Counted from the stretch's first letter, positions 21,614-30,178 are shown. The stretch is 42,338 bases of DNA from Microbacterium sp. (GCF_029263575.1 NZ_JAJUFV010000008.1:1-42338), one strand, 5' to 3'. Numbers and translations are program-made. The notes: generated by a model from the sequence alone, not told the origin.

Positions 21614-22543
21614 ATGAACAAGAAACTCACCACTGGGCTCGCGGTGCTCGCCACCGGGGCCGTCATTCTCACCGGATGCTCCGGCTCCGGCGGTTCCGCG
21701 AGTGTCAGCGATGAACTCGACGGACTGACCGGACAGGTCGGGTCGAAGGACTTCTCGGAGCAGTACATCCTCACGTACATCACCACCGAGCTCCTCAACG
21801 CGCACGGGGCTGACCTTGAAGCCAACGTGAAGCTGGTCGGCTCCGCGAACGTGCGACAGGCACTGGAGAACGACGACTTCATCGGGTACTGGGAGTACAC
21901 CGGCACCTCCTGGATCACCTACAACGGCAACACCACGCCGGTGAAGGGTGCAGAAGCCCAGTTCGACGCCGTCAGGGAAGCGGATGCCGCCAAGGGCATC
22001 GCCTGGCTGGACCCGGCACCCCTCAACAACACCTATGCGTTCGCCGTTCGCGCCGACAAGGCCGAAGAACTCGGTGTGAAGACGATGAGTGATGTCGCGG
22101 CGCTGCCGGCCGAAGAGCAGACCTTCTGCATCGAGAGCGAATTCTCCACACGCGATGATGGCTGGCCCGGTCTCAAGGAGGCGTACAGCATCGACGTCCC
22201 CGACTCCCATGTCACGATGCTCGACACCGGCGTCATCTACACGGCGACGCAGAAGGGCGACGACTGCAATTTCGGCGAGGTCTTCCAGACCGATGGTCGC
22301 ATCCCCGCGCTCGACCTGGTCGTGATGGAAGACGACGAGGAGTTCTTCCCCTCCTACCAGGGCGGCTTCACGATCCGTCAGGACGTCCTCGACGATTATC
22401 CCGAGATCGCCGACGTCATCGCCGAGATCTCGCCGCTGCTGACCACCGAGGAGATGCAGAAGCTCAATGCCCTCGTCGACGTCGACGGTGAAGACCCCGA
22501 AGACGTCGCGATCGACTGGCTCGAAGAGCAGGAGCTGATCTGA
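21614..22543 (+). CDS. OpuCC/OpuAC-like osmolyte-binding lipoprotein
   Basis: Substrate-binding lipoprotein of the importer, 309 residues. The signal peptide ends in the lipobox ILTGC with Cys22, followed by a Gly/Ser linker. The binding fold starts VGSKDFSEQYIL, the OpuAC-family beginning, and continues with YWEYTGTSWITY, whose aromatic residues are typical for cages around a quaternary ammonium group. A 57-base gap separates it from the permease; RBS AAGGAG is 8 bases before the ATG. Glycine betaine, choline, carnitine or an unusual N-methylated compound are possible ligands. Linkage to catabolic genes argues for use as food rather than osmoprotection alone. Confidence 0.9.
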   Translation: MNKKLTTGLAVLATGAVILTGCSGSGGSASVSDELDGLTGQVGSKDFSEQYILTYITTELLNAHGADLEANVKLVGSANVRQALENDDFIGYWEYTGTSWITYNGNTTPVKGAEAQFDAVREADAAKGIAWLDPAPLNNTYAFAVRADKAEELGVKTMSDVAALPAEEQTFCIESEFSTRDDGWPGLKEAYSIDVPDSHVTMLDTGVIYTATQKGDDCNFGEVFQTDGRIPALDLVVMEDDEEFFPSYQGGFTIRQDVLDDYPEIADVIAEISPLLTTEEMQKLNALVDVDGEDPEDVAIDWLEEQELI

Positions 22544-23055
22544 TGACGGATGCACTTCAGCTCGGTGAGAGCTTCATCGGCGAAGGGGTGAACGCCGCAC
22601 ACATCAACAGTGTGTACGGCCCCCGCTCCGGCCCTGCCGGCACGGCATGGGCGACGGCTCTCGCCACGCCCAGCCCGGGTCACGTACCCTTCGTGGCGGT
22701 GCTCCGCCCCTCGCTTCCGGTCAAGCCGCTGACGCTGTTCGTCACCAAGGCCGCGCCCGCCGGAGACGAGCACGGCAACCACATCTGGGGCCCAGCGCAG
22801 GCCGGTGTCGCCGCCGGTGTCGCGGATGCAGTCGCAGAAGGAACGATCCCGGCCGACGCCGTCGACGACAACGTCGTGATAACCGCGGTCTGGGTCAATC
22901 CCGGGGCCGATGACGCAGATGCTGTCTACCGCAACAACCGCGAGGCGACCCGTACGGCGCTGCGCAACGGTGCCGACGGGCTTCCGTCCACCGACGACGT
23001 GCTCACCGCACGCTCCACACCGCACAACCCTTTCTACGCGGCCCCGGCCGACTGA
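22543..23055 (+). CDS. fae: Formaldehyde-activating enzyme (Fae) homologue
   Basis: A 170-residue Fae-fold protein. In methylotrophs Fae joins formaldehyde to tetrahydromethanopterin in the cytoplasm. Visible family features are IGEGVNAAHINSVYGPRSGP near residues 12-31, LRPSLPVKPLTLFVTKA, WGPAQAGVAAGVADAVAEG near 85-103, and the C-terminal HNPFYA. The proposed general acid His is kept (His20), but the next-but-one Asp of methylotroph Fae is Asn22 here. The length matches the family. The start overlaps the lipoprotein stop by one base (TGATG). No methanopterin genes are seen nearby, so the formaldehyde acceptor, or even the reaction, may differ. Confidence 0.85.
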   Translation: MTDALQLGESFIGEGVNAAHINSVYGPRSGPAGTAWATALATPSPGHVPFVAVLRPSLPVKPLTLFVTKAAPAGDEHGNHIWGPAQAGVAAGVADAVAEGTIPADAVDDNVVITAVWVNPGADDADAVYRNNREATRTALRNGADGLPSTDDVLTARSTPHNPFYAAPAD

Positions 23056-23075
23056 GCACTGGAGAACTGATAAGC

Positions 23076-24020
23076 ATGGTCACCACCCCGACGGTCGGGT
23101 TCATCGGCCTCGGCAGCATGGGTTCGGGCATGTCCTCGAACCTGCAGAAGGCGGGCTACCGACTCGTCGTGACGGATGTTCGCCCGGAGGCGGCGACCGC
23201 ACTCCTCGCCGGCGGCGCGACCTGGGCGGCCACAGCCGCCGAGGTCGCCGCCGCCAGCGACATCGTCATCACCATGCTGCCGACCCCCCGCCATGTGACC
23301 GACGTCGTCACCGGCCCGGGCGGCATCCTCGAGGGGATCGCCGATGGCGGGACATGGATCGACATGTCCACGTCCATACCGGAGGTGGCCGATCGTGTTC
23401 GCACGGAGGAGGCGTCGCGCGGTCTGCGCATCCTGGATGCCCCGGTCAGCGGTATGGCCAAGGGCGCTGCGGCCGGCAAGCTGCAGATCTTCGTCGGCGG
23501 GGAAACCGAAGACGTCGAGCGCGTGCGACCTGTGCTGGAGGCCATGGGGGATCCCGAGAGGATCCTGCACGTCGGCCGACACGGTGCGGGGTACGCCGTG
23601 AAGCTCATGATCAACCAGTTGTGGTTCTCGCACCTCGTCGCGACAGCCGAGGTGCTCGCGGTCGGGGTGCGCGCCGGGGTCGACCTGGGAGTGCTGCGCG
23701 ACTCGCTCATCGCGAGCCCGGCGAACAGCGCCTTCGTCGAGCACGATGTGCTCTCCATTCTCGAGAACAGCGACTACGACGAGGGCTTCGCGATCGCGCT
23801 CGCCTGCAAGGACCTCGGGCTCTCGATCGACCTGGCGCGCTCGGTCGGTGTGCCGGTCGAGCTCTCGTCCCTCGTCGAGCAGGTGTATCGCCGGGCGCGG
23901 GCGTCGTACGGCGACCGGGCGGGGGAGATGACGCCGTTCCGACTCTACGAGGACCTCATTCATTCGGAGCTCCGGCTCACGCCGGAACTCGCGCTCGCCG
24001 GAGCGGAGGGGCAGGAATGA
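23076..24020 (+). CDS. Beta-hydroxyacid dehydrogenase (HIBADH / tartronate-semialdehyde reductase family)
   Basis: NAD(P)-dependent oxidoreductase of 314 residues. The N-terminal Rossmann motif GFIGLGSMGSGM (residues 8-19), the substrate-binding motif DAPVSGMAKGAAAGKL near residue 125, and catalytic Lys176 in GAGYAVKLMINQL are all present. The family interconverts beta-hydroxyacids and semialdehydes such as 3-hydroxyisobutyrate, tartronate semialdehyde or 4-hydroxybutyrate; the exact substrate cannot be read. The gene lies 20 bases after fae, with CTGGAGAA as ribosome-binding site, and overlaps the aldehyde dehydrogenase gene by 4 bases (ATGA). Pairing with that enzyme suggests a semialdehyde intermediate. 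Confidence 0.9.
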   Translation: MVTTPTVGFIGLGSMGSGMSSNLQKAGYRLVVTDVRPEAATALLAGGATWAATAAEVAAASDIVITMLPTPRHVTDVVTGPGGILEGIADGGTWIDMSTSIPEVADRVRTEEASRGLRILDAPVSGMAKGAAAGKLQIFVGGETEDVERVRPVLEAMGDPERILHVGRHGAGYAVKLMINQLWFSHLVATAEVLAVGVRAGVDLGVLRDSLIASPANSAFVEHDVLSILENSDYDEGFAIALACKDLGLSIDLARSVGVPVELSSLVEQVYRRARASYGDRAGEMTPFRLYEDLIHSELRLTPELALAGAEGQE

Positions 24021-25516
24021 CCGTGGAAGCGGAGATCACCGACCCCGGTGAACGCGAACTGCTGGACCGGGTTCCGACCCAGCTGCTGCTGGGCGACGGA
24101 TGGACGGATGCCGCGGGCGGAGCCCGCTTCGCCGTGACCGACCCGGCGACCGGTGCCGTGCTCGCCGAAGTGGCCGATGCGCAGCCGGAGGACGGTGAGC
24201 GCGCTCTCGCCGCTGCGGATGCTGCGCAGGCAAGCTGGGCCGCCACCCCGCCGCGGGAACGCGGTGAGATCCTGCGTCGTGCGTTCGAGCTCGTCACCGC
24301 GCGCGCCGAAGAGTTCGCGCTGCTGATGACGTTGGAGATGGGCAAGCCGCTGGCGGAATCCCGTGGGGAGGTCGCCTACGGAGCCGAGTTCCTGCGCTGG
24401 TTCTCGGAGGAGGCGCCGCGCATCTCCGGTCGGTTCGCGACTGCCCCGGACGGCAAGAGCCGTCTGGTCGTGCTGAAGGCCCCGGTGGGGCCGTCGCTGT
24501 TCATCACCCCGTGGAACTTCCCCCTGGCCATGGCCACCCGAAAGGTCGCACCGGCGATCGCGGCCGGCTGCACGATGGTGCTCAAGCCCGCCGCTCTCAC
24601 ACCGCTCACGGCTCTGCTGTTCGCCGACGTGCTGCGTGAGGCGGGGTTGCCCGATGGCGTGCTGACGGTCATCCCCACGACGAGGGCCGGTGCGGTGACA
24701 GGTCCGCTCATCCGCGACCCGCGGCTGCGCAAACTCTCGTTCACGGGCTCCACCGAGGTCGGTCGTCGCCTCATCGCGGACTCGGCTGAACAGGTGCTGC
24801 GCGTCTCGATGGAACTCGGCGGCAACGCGCCGTTCCTCGTCTTCGACGACGCGAACCTGGCGAAGGCCGTCGACGGCGCGGTGCTCGCGAAGATGCGCAA
24901 TGGCGGGGAGGCCTGCGTCGCCGCGAACCGCTTCCTCGTGCAGCGGGGCATCGCAGCAGAATTCACCCGCCGGTTCACCGAGCGCATCGGCCGATTCCGC
25001 ATCGGTCGTGGCACCGAGGACGGCACCACCATGGGCCCGCTCGTGGACGGCGCCACACGAGACAAGGTGGCACAGCTCGTGGATGGAGCGGTGGCCGACG
25101 GTGCACGGCTCGCGCTCGGCGGTCGCCGCGTGGACGGCGCCGGCTACTTCTACGAGCCGACGGTGCTCGCCGACGTCCCTGCGGACGCGACCATTCTCGG
25201 CGAGGAGATCTTCGGCCCGGTCGCACCCATCGTGGTGTTCGACACGGAGGAGGAGGCGATCGAGATCGCCAACAGCACACCGTTCGGGCTGGTCTCGTTC
25301 GCGTTCACCTCGGATCTCAACCGGGGCCTCCGGCTGGCTGAACGGCTGGACACCGGCATGTTCGGTCTGAACGCCGGGGTGGTGTCGAACCCGGCAGCGC
25401 CCTTCGGCGGCGTCAAACAGTCGGGACTGGGCCGTGAAGGCGGGTTCGAGGGAATCGAGGAGTATCTCGAGACCCGCTATGTGAACATCGCCGATCCGTT
25501 CGGACCGGAAGAGTAG
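24017..25516 (+). CDS. NAD(P)-dependent aldehyde dehydrogenase (SSADH-like)
   Basis: A 499-residue aldehyde dehydrogenase. Catalytic Cys300 lies in GGEACVAANRF and the general base Glu266 in MELGGNAPF; the oxyanion Asn is in FITPWNFPLAM near residue 170. GGEACVAANRF and the closing LGREGGFEGIEEYLETRYVN resemble the succinate-semialdehyde dehydrogenase group. An N-terminal extension of about 20 residues precedes the first conserved strand. The ATG at 24017 overlaps the previous stop. It probably oxidises an aldehyde or semialdehyde formed in the pathway; direct oxidation of formaldehyde is less likely for this subgroup. Confidence 0.93.
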   Translation: MTVEAEITDPGERELLDRVPTQLLLGDGWTDAAGGARFAVTDPATGAVLAEVADAQPEDGERALAAADAAQASWAATPPRERGEILRRAFELVTARAEEFALLMTLEMGKPLAESRGEVAYGAEFLRWFSEEAPRISGRFATAPDGKSRLVVLKAPVGPSLFITPWNFPLAMATRKVAPAIAAGCTMVLKPAALTPLTALLFADVLREAGLPDGVLTVIPTTRAGAVTGPLIRDPRLRKLSFTGSTEVGRRLIADSAEQVLRVSMELGGNAPFLVFDDANLAKAVDGAVLAKMRNGGEACVAANRFLVQRGIAAEFTRRFTERIGRFRIGRGTEDGTTMGPLVDGATRDKVAQLVDGAVADGARLALGGRRVDGAGYFYEPTVLADVPADATILGEEIFGPVAPIVVFDTEEEAIEIANSTPFGLVSFAFTSDLNRGLRLAERLDTGMFGLNAGVVSNPAAPFGGVKQSGLGREGGFEGIEEYLETRYVNIADPFGPEE

Positions 25517-25520
25517 CGAC

Positions 25521-26297
25521 ATGGACATCACCGATTTCTCGCTGGACCTGTTCTCGATCGATGGTCGAACTGCCGTGGTCACTGGCGGTAACACCGGCCT
25601 CGGCAGAGCCTTCAGTCTGGCGCTTGCGAAGGCCGGTGCGAACGTGTTCGTCGCTGGTCTGGCCGACGATGACGGAACGACCAGGCACCTGATCGAGTCG
25701 GAGGGGAGGGAGTACGCGTTCCTCGAAGCCGATATCTCGCAACGGGGTGTTCCCGCTGACGTGGTCGACGCCTGCGTGCAGCGATTCGGTTCGCTGGATG
25801 TGCTCGTCAATTCAGCCGGCATCGCCCTGCTCGACGATGTCGAGGCATTCGATCGTGACAAGTGGGATCCGATGATCGCGGTGAATCTCACCGCACCCTT
25901 CGAACTCGCGCACCAGGCGAGTCGCATCATGCGGCAACAGGGGCACGGCAAGATCATCAACATCGCGTCCCTGTTCGCCTTTCTCGGCGGTCAGCAGTCT
26001 CCGGCGTATGCAGCCACCAAGGCCGGAATCGTCGGCTTCACCAAGGCATACTGCGACGAACTGGCCGCGGACGGCATCCAGGTCAACGCCATCGCGCCCG
26101 GGTATTTCGCGACGGCCATCACTGCTGCGACTCGCTCGGATCCTGAGGCGAGCCGACGGATCCTCGAGCACATCCCCGCCGAGCGGTGGGGCGACCCTGC
26201 CGATCTGATGGGGGCGACCGTGTTCCTCGCCAGTCGCGCATCCGATTACGTCAACGGCCACGTGCTCGTCGTCGACGGCGGCTATCTGATCCGCTGA
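25521..26297 (+). CDS. KduD-like SDR oxidoreductase
   Basis: Classical short-chain dehydrogenase of 258 residues with cofactor motif TGGNTGLG (residues 21-28) and the intact triad Ser150, Tyr163, Lys167 in AYAATKAG. The start FSLDLFSIDGRTAVVTGG and the end VFLASRASDYVNGHVLVVDG closely follow 2-deoxy-D-gluconate 3-dehydrogenase (KduD) and gluconate 5-dehydrogenase. It therefore probably oxidises a secondary alcohol of a polyol or sugar acid. The ATG is 4 bases after the aldehyde dehydrogenase stop. A 61-base gap with GAAGG follows before the FAD oxidase gene. Confidence 0.92.
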   Translation: MDITDFSLDLFSIDGRTAVVTGGNTGLGRAFSLALAKAGANVFVAGLADDDGTTRHLIESEGREYAFLEADISQRGVPADVVDACVQRFGSLDVLVNSAGIALLDDVEAFDRDKWDPMIAVNLTAPFELAHQASRIMRQQGHGKIINIASLFAFLGGQQSPAYAATKAGIVGFTKAYCDELAADGIQVNAIAPGYFATAITAATRSDPEASRRILEHIPAERWGDPADLMGATVFLASRASDYVNGHVLVVDGGYLIR

Positions 26298-26358
26298 CCT
26301 CCCCGCACCGCATCCCTACATCCCTGCTCAACCAAATCTGAAAGCGAAGGCCCTTCCC

Positions 26359-27822
26359 ATGTCGGCATCACGATCCGCCCTCTCACGCGACGAGATCGTC
26401 ACAGGCGTCACGTCCCTCCTCGGCCCGGACGCCGTCGACACCGATCCGCGTGAGCTTGAGCTCGCGAGCGTCGATCGGTTCAAGAAGTATCAATCGGTGC
26501 ATGGCATCTTCGACGGACCGATCCCGGCAGTCATCGCCTATCCGCGCAGCACCGACGAGGTCGCCGCGCTCCTGCGGTTTGCGAACGAGAACCTGGTCAA
26601 CGTCGTGCCGCGCACCGGACGCACCGCGACGGAGGGCGGACTGGAGACGGTCATCGAAGACACCATCGTTCTCGATGGATCACGGATGAACAGCATCCTC
26701 GACGTCAACGAAACCGATATGACCGTCACCGTGCAGTGCGGAGTTCCGTTGCAGCTGCTCGAGGATGAACTGCGCGAACGCGGCCTGACGACCGGTCACT
26801 CACCGCAGTCGAAGCCGCTCGCGCAATACGGCGGGCTGGTCGCGACGCGCTCTATCGGACAGTTCTCCACCTTGTACGGCGCGATCGAGGACATGGTTGT
26901 TGGGCTGGAGGCGGTCTTCCCCGACGGCACTGTGACCCGCATCAAGAACGTGCCGCGCCGTGCGGCCGGTCCTGACATCCGCCACATCGTCATCGGCAAC
27001 GAGGGTGCGCTGTGTGTGATCACCGAGGTCACAGTGAAGATCTTCCCTTATCACCCGGAGAACACGCGCTTCTTCGGATTCCTCGTCGATGACTTCGAAG
27101 ACGGTGTTGCAGCGCTGCGTGAGCTCGTCACCGCCGGGTACCGCCCTTCGGTGTGCCGTGTCTACTCGCCGGAGGACGCGAAGCAGCATTTCGCCCACTT
27201 CTACGAGGGCAAGAACGTCGTCATCCTTACCGCTGAAGGACCGGAGCCACTCGCCGCGGCGATCGCGACCGGCATCGAAGAGGCGTTCGGCGCGCGACCG
27301 CATCAGCGCGTGGACTCCGCGCACATCGAGAGCTGGTTCCAGGGTCTTAACTGGGGACAGGACAAGATCGAGGCCGAGAAAGAGGCGATGCTCCGGGACG
27401 CGCACCTCGGCTACACAACCGAGGTCTCGATCAACTGGTCCGGCGTCGGAGCGCTCTATCACGCCGTCATCGATCGCATCCGTACCGAGTATCCGCGCGC
27501 CGATCACCTCACCATGCTCGGGGCGCACTCATCGCACAGCTACCAGACGGGCACGAACCTCTATTTCGTGTACGACTACAACATCGACTGTGACCCGCGG
27601 GAGGAGATCGACCTCTACCACGTGCCGCTCAATGCGATCATCGTGGAAGAAGCACTCCGATTGGGAGGTTCCATGGTCCACCACCACGGCATCGGCAAGT
27701 ACCGCACACCCTGGACGCGCGAAGAGCACGGATCGGCCTACCCGCTCCTCGAACGGCTCAAGCGAACGTTCGACCCGAACGGCGTGATGAACGCGGGCAC
27801 CATCATCCCGCTCGAGCCGTGA
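26359..27822 (+). CDS. FAD-linked oxidase (glycolate oxidase / alkylglycerone-phosphate synthase-like)
   Basis: A 487-residue flavoprotein of the vanillyl-alcohol-oxidase superfamily. The PP-loop region binding FAD includes PRTGRTATEGGLETV near residue 77-92 and GGLVATRSIGQFSTLYG near 156-172. The C-terminal lid contains GGSMVHHHGIGKYRTPW, typical for alkyldihydroxyacetone-phosphate synthase and relatives. It ends with FDPNGVMNAGTIIP. In this context it may oxidise a 2-hydroxyacid or carry out a carbon-heteroatom exchange as in alkylglycerone-phosphate synthase; the latter would be unusual in a catabolic operon. The HHH cluster is conserved in that group. It overlaps the FGGY kinase gene by 4 bases (GTGA). 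Confidence 0.9.
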   Translation: MSASRSALSRDEIVTGVTSLLGPDAVDTDPRELELASVDRFKKYQSVHGIFDGPIPAVIAYPRSTDEVAALLRFANENLVNVVPRTGRTATEGGLETVIEDTIVLDGSRMNSILDVNETDMTVTVQCGVPLQLLEDELRERGLTTGHSPQSKPLAQYGGLVATRSIGQFSTLYGAIEDMVVGLEAVFPDGTVTRIKNVPRRAAGPDIRHIVIGNEGALCVITEVTVKIFPYHPENTRFFGFLVDDFEDGVAALRELVTAGYRPSVCRVYSPEDAKQHFAHFYEGKNVVILTAEGPEPLAAAIATGIEEAFGARPHQRVDSAHIESWFQGLNWGQDKIEAEKEAMLRDAHLGYTTEVSINWSGVGALYHAVIDRIRTEYPRADHLTMLGAHSSHSYQTGTNLYFVYDYNIDCDPREEIDLYHVPLNAIIVEEALRLGGSMVHHHGIGKYRTPWTREEHGSAYPLLERLKRTFDPNGVMNAGTIIPLEP

Positions 27823-29228
27823 CCGAACGCCGATACGTCGTCGCGATCGACGGCGGTTCTCAGTCGACGAAGGTTCTCATCGTGGACGATACGGGGGTGG
27901 TTCACGCCTCAGCGCAGCGACGTCTGCGACCGACGGAGTCGCCGTTGCCGGGCCGAGTCGTACATCCCGACGATGACCTCTGGGACACGCTCGCCGACGC
28001 CTGCCGAGAAGCGCTCGCCGCCTTCGATGGTGACATCGGGCAGATCGTCGGAGTGGGGCTGTGCACGATCCGCTTCTGCCGGGTGCTGCTCGACGAACAC
28101 GGACGTCTCGTCGAACCGGTGCTGAGCTGGATGGACGAGCGGGTGTCACGTGCGCACGAGCAGGATCCGAAGGTGCGGTACGTCACGACCTCGTCCGGGT
28201 ATATCACGCACCGGCTCACCGGACACATGCGCGACAGCGTAGGCAACCAGCAGGGTGTCTGGCCCGTAGATCAGCAGAAATGGCGCTGGTCGGATGACCC
28301 CACTGCATATGAGCAGACCGGCATGCGACGCGAGCAACTCTTCGAACTCGTGCAGCCTGGCGCGCAGCTCGGTGCGATCACCGTACAGGCGGCGGAGGCG
28401 ACCGGACTGCCGGCGGGCTTGGCTGTCTACGCCACCGCGAATGACAAGGCCGTCGAAGCGCTGGGATCCGGCTTGCGCGACGAGCGGCAGGTTCTGCTGT
28501 CTTTGGGCACCTACATCGCAGCAATGACGGTAGGCGATGAGCCGATATCCACAAACGAGGGCTATTGGACGAACTTTGCCGCGGAGCCTGGGCGATACCT
28601 CTACGAGAGCGGCGGGATTCGCCGCGGCATGTGGACCGTGAGTTGGTGGCGTGACCTTCTCGACGGTGGGGTCACCGACGATGGCCTCAATACCGGAGCC
28701 GAGGCCATCGCGCCGGGAAGCGACGGCTTGTTCGCTGTTCTCGACTGGCTTGCCCCGAGCGACGCGCCGTATCGTCGCGGGGCACTGTTGGGCTTCGATG
28801 GTCGTCAGGGACGGTTCCATGTCCATCGCGCGATCCTTGAGGGCATTGCACTGACGATGCGCACGCATATCGACGCGATGGAAGCGGCGCTGGGACGACG
28901 ATTCGAGAGCGTGATCATCTCCGGTGGAGGGTCGCGCTCCGACCTGATGATGCGGATCGTCGCGGCTGTCGTGGAACGACCTGTACATCGAAACCGGCTG
29001 ACGGATGCCGCGGGCTTGGGGGCAGCCATCGCCGCGTTCGTCGGAGCCGGTGTGCATCCGTCGTGGGCGACCGCGGTCGAAGCGACTGTGCGTGCCGCCG
29101 AAGAGTTCGAGCCGGATCCAGATCGGGCGAGCGCCTATCGGCCTGTGCGCGAGGCGTACGCGCTGATTCCCCGGCATCTGGATCCGCTGCTTGCAGCCTG
29201 GCAGCGGATCATGCCGCGAGTCGACTAA
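27819..29228 (+). CDS. FGGY-family carbohydrate kinase
   Basis: ATP-dependent kinase of 469 residues from the sugar/polyol kinase family. The N-terminal phosphate loop DGGSQSTK (11-18), the central WMDER substrate region and the C-terminal ATP motif ISGGGSRSDLMMRIVAAVV with an AAGLGAAIAAFVGAG helix are visible. The family phosphorylates ribulose, xylulose, glycerol, erythritol and similar compounds; the subgroup cannot be fixed by reading. It is the last gene of the operon and starts at GTG 27819 overlapping the FAD oxidase stop. A kinase at the end implies that a polyol- or ketose-like intermediate is phosphorylated for entry into central metabolism. Confidence 0.9.
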   Translation: MTERRYVVAIDGGSQSTKVLIVDDTGVVHASAQRRLRPTESPLPGRVVHPDDDLWDTLADACREALAAFDGDIGQIVGVGLCTIRFCRVLLDEHGRLVEPVLSWMDERVSRAHEQDPKVRYVTTSSGYITHRLTGHMRDSVGNQQGVWPVDQQKWRWSDDPTAYEQTGMRREQLFELVQPGAQLGAITVQAAEATGLPAGLAVYATANDKAVEALGSGLRDERQVLLSLGTYIAAMTVGDEPISTNEGYWTNFAAEPGRYLYESGGIRRGMWTVSWWRDLLDGGVTDDGLNTGAEAIAPGSDGLFAVLDWLAPSDAPYRRGALLGFDGRQGRFHVHRAILEGIALTMRTHIDAMEAALGRRFESVIISGGGSRSDLMMRIVAAVVERPVHRNRLTDAAGLGAAIAAFVGAGVHPSWATAVEATVRAAEEFEPDPDRASAYRPVREAYALIPRHLDPLLAAWQRIMPRVD

Positions 29229-29357
29229 CCGTTCGAGCCCGTACATCTCACGTGCCCGCGCGTGTGGGTGCGTGATAGACCTCGAAGAGCTCGCCGCGAT
29301 CGTCGACCGGCCCGCCGCCTGAGCGATACTTCGGCCGTCACCGAAACGTCGTGCACC

Positions 29358-29363
29358 TAGCCT
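29358..29363 (+). promoter_or_regulatory. -10 element of the OsmC operon
   Basis: TAGCCT ends 6 bases before the OsmC ATG (29370), again the leaderless spacing. A weak -35 (CCGTCA, 29335-29340) is 17 bases upstream. The rest of the 141-base gap after the kinase gene shows no gene or strong hairpin. Confidence 0.4.
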
Positions 29364-29369
29364 GGCGTC

Positions 29370-29822
29370 ATGAACGATCATGAGTATGCCGCCACCGTCG
29401 CCTGGGCCGGATCGACCGCATCGGGCTATACGACGTACAGCCGTGAACACGACGTTCAATGGTCAGACGAAGTCGTCACGCTCAGCGCGGACGCGGCGTT
29501 CCGAGGTGATGCCTCGCTGCCCAACCCCGAGCAGCTTCTCGTCGCCGCAGCGAGTTCGTGCCAGCTTCTGTCCTTCCTCGCCGTCGCGTCTCTGGCCGGA
29601 GTCGACGTCGTCTCCTACCGGGATGATGCGACCGCGGTCATGCCGGCCGCCTCAACGCCGACGAGAATCACACGCATCGACCTCGCTCCCCGAATCGGTG
29701 TCAGGCGCGCGGATCCGGATGTCGTGCTCCGCCTCGTGCGGGAGGCGCATGATGGCTGCTACATCGCGAACTCCGTATCGGCGGATGTCGTCGTCACGCC
29801 GACCGTGGAAGTGCTGCCATGA
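29370..29822 (+). CDS. OsmC-family peroxidase
   Basis: A 150-residue OsmC/Ohr-fold protein. The peroxidatic cysteine lies in VAAASSCQLLSFLAVA near residue 63 and the resolving cysteine in AHDGCYIANS near residue 131, as expected for thiol peroxidases acting on organic hydroperoxides. The ATG at 29370 gives the usual N-terminus with a WSDEVVTLSADAAF stretch. The next gene starts 4 bases before its end (ATGA), so it is the first gene of a three-gene operon with an ACT-like protein and an ArsR regulator. Confidence 0.9.
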   Translation: MNDHEYAATVAWAGSTASGYTTYSREHDVQWSDEVVTLSADAAFRGDASLPNPEQLLVAAASSCQLLSFLAVASLAGVDVVSYRDDATAVMPAASTPTRITRIDLAPRIGVRRADPDVVLRLVREAHDGCYIANSVSADVVVTPTVEVLP

Positions 29823-30178
29823 ACGATCTGTCGATTCCGGTGAGGGATGTCGCGGTCGACATCGCCCGAATCGGCGCCGTGCTCGGTGCGGCCGGCGTCG
29901 GGCTGGAAGGCGGCGGGGTATGGGCGGGTCAGGCGCACTACCTGGTGGTCGACGGGGATGCTGCGATCACCGCTCTCGACACGGCGGGGATTCGAGGGGC
30001 CAGGGCCGTGCCGGCGCTGTTAGTTCCGCTGCAGGCTGATGTTTCGGGCGAGCTCGGTCGTATGATGACCGTGCTGGCGGATGCCGGAATCGTCGTCACC
30101 GCCCAGTACAGCGACCATGAGAACCGCAAGGTCTTCGTGGTCGATGACCGCGAACGCGCCCGGGAGGCACTGAGATGA
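29819..30178 (+). CDS. ACT-domain-like protein
   Basis: A 119-residue soluble protein that looks like two ACT-type beta-alpha-beta units: residues 1-55 and 63-119 (LLVPLQADVSGELGRMMTVL followed by ADAGIVVTAQYSDHENRKVF). ACT domains bind amino acids or similar small molecules as allosteric sensors. No enzyme domain is attached. It overlaps OsmC and ArsR by 4 bases on each side, so it should be made together with them; it may sense a ligand for the regulon. The domain call rests on pattern only. Confidence 0.7.
   Translation: MNDLSIPVRDVAVDIARIGAVLGAAGVGLEGGGVWAGQAHYLVVDGDAAITALDTAGIRGARAVPALLVPLQADVSGELGRMMTVLADAGIVVTAQYSDHENRKVFVVDDRERAREALR

Noticed and set aside
21005..22555. 516-codon minus-strand frame across the permease and binding-protein genes
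   Set aside because: Lies opposite two clear genes and has low-complexity charged composition.
23960..25963. 667-codon open frame on the minus strand
   Set aside because: Antisense to the aldehyde dehydrogenase and SDR genes, which carry complete catalytic motifs; the antisense product has no recognisable motif.
28146..29459. 437-codon minus-strand frame across the FGGY kinase
   Set aside because: Antisense shadow; the kinase has its phosphate and ATP motifs intact.
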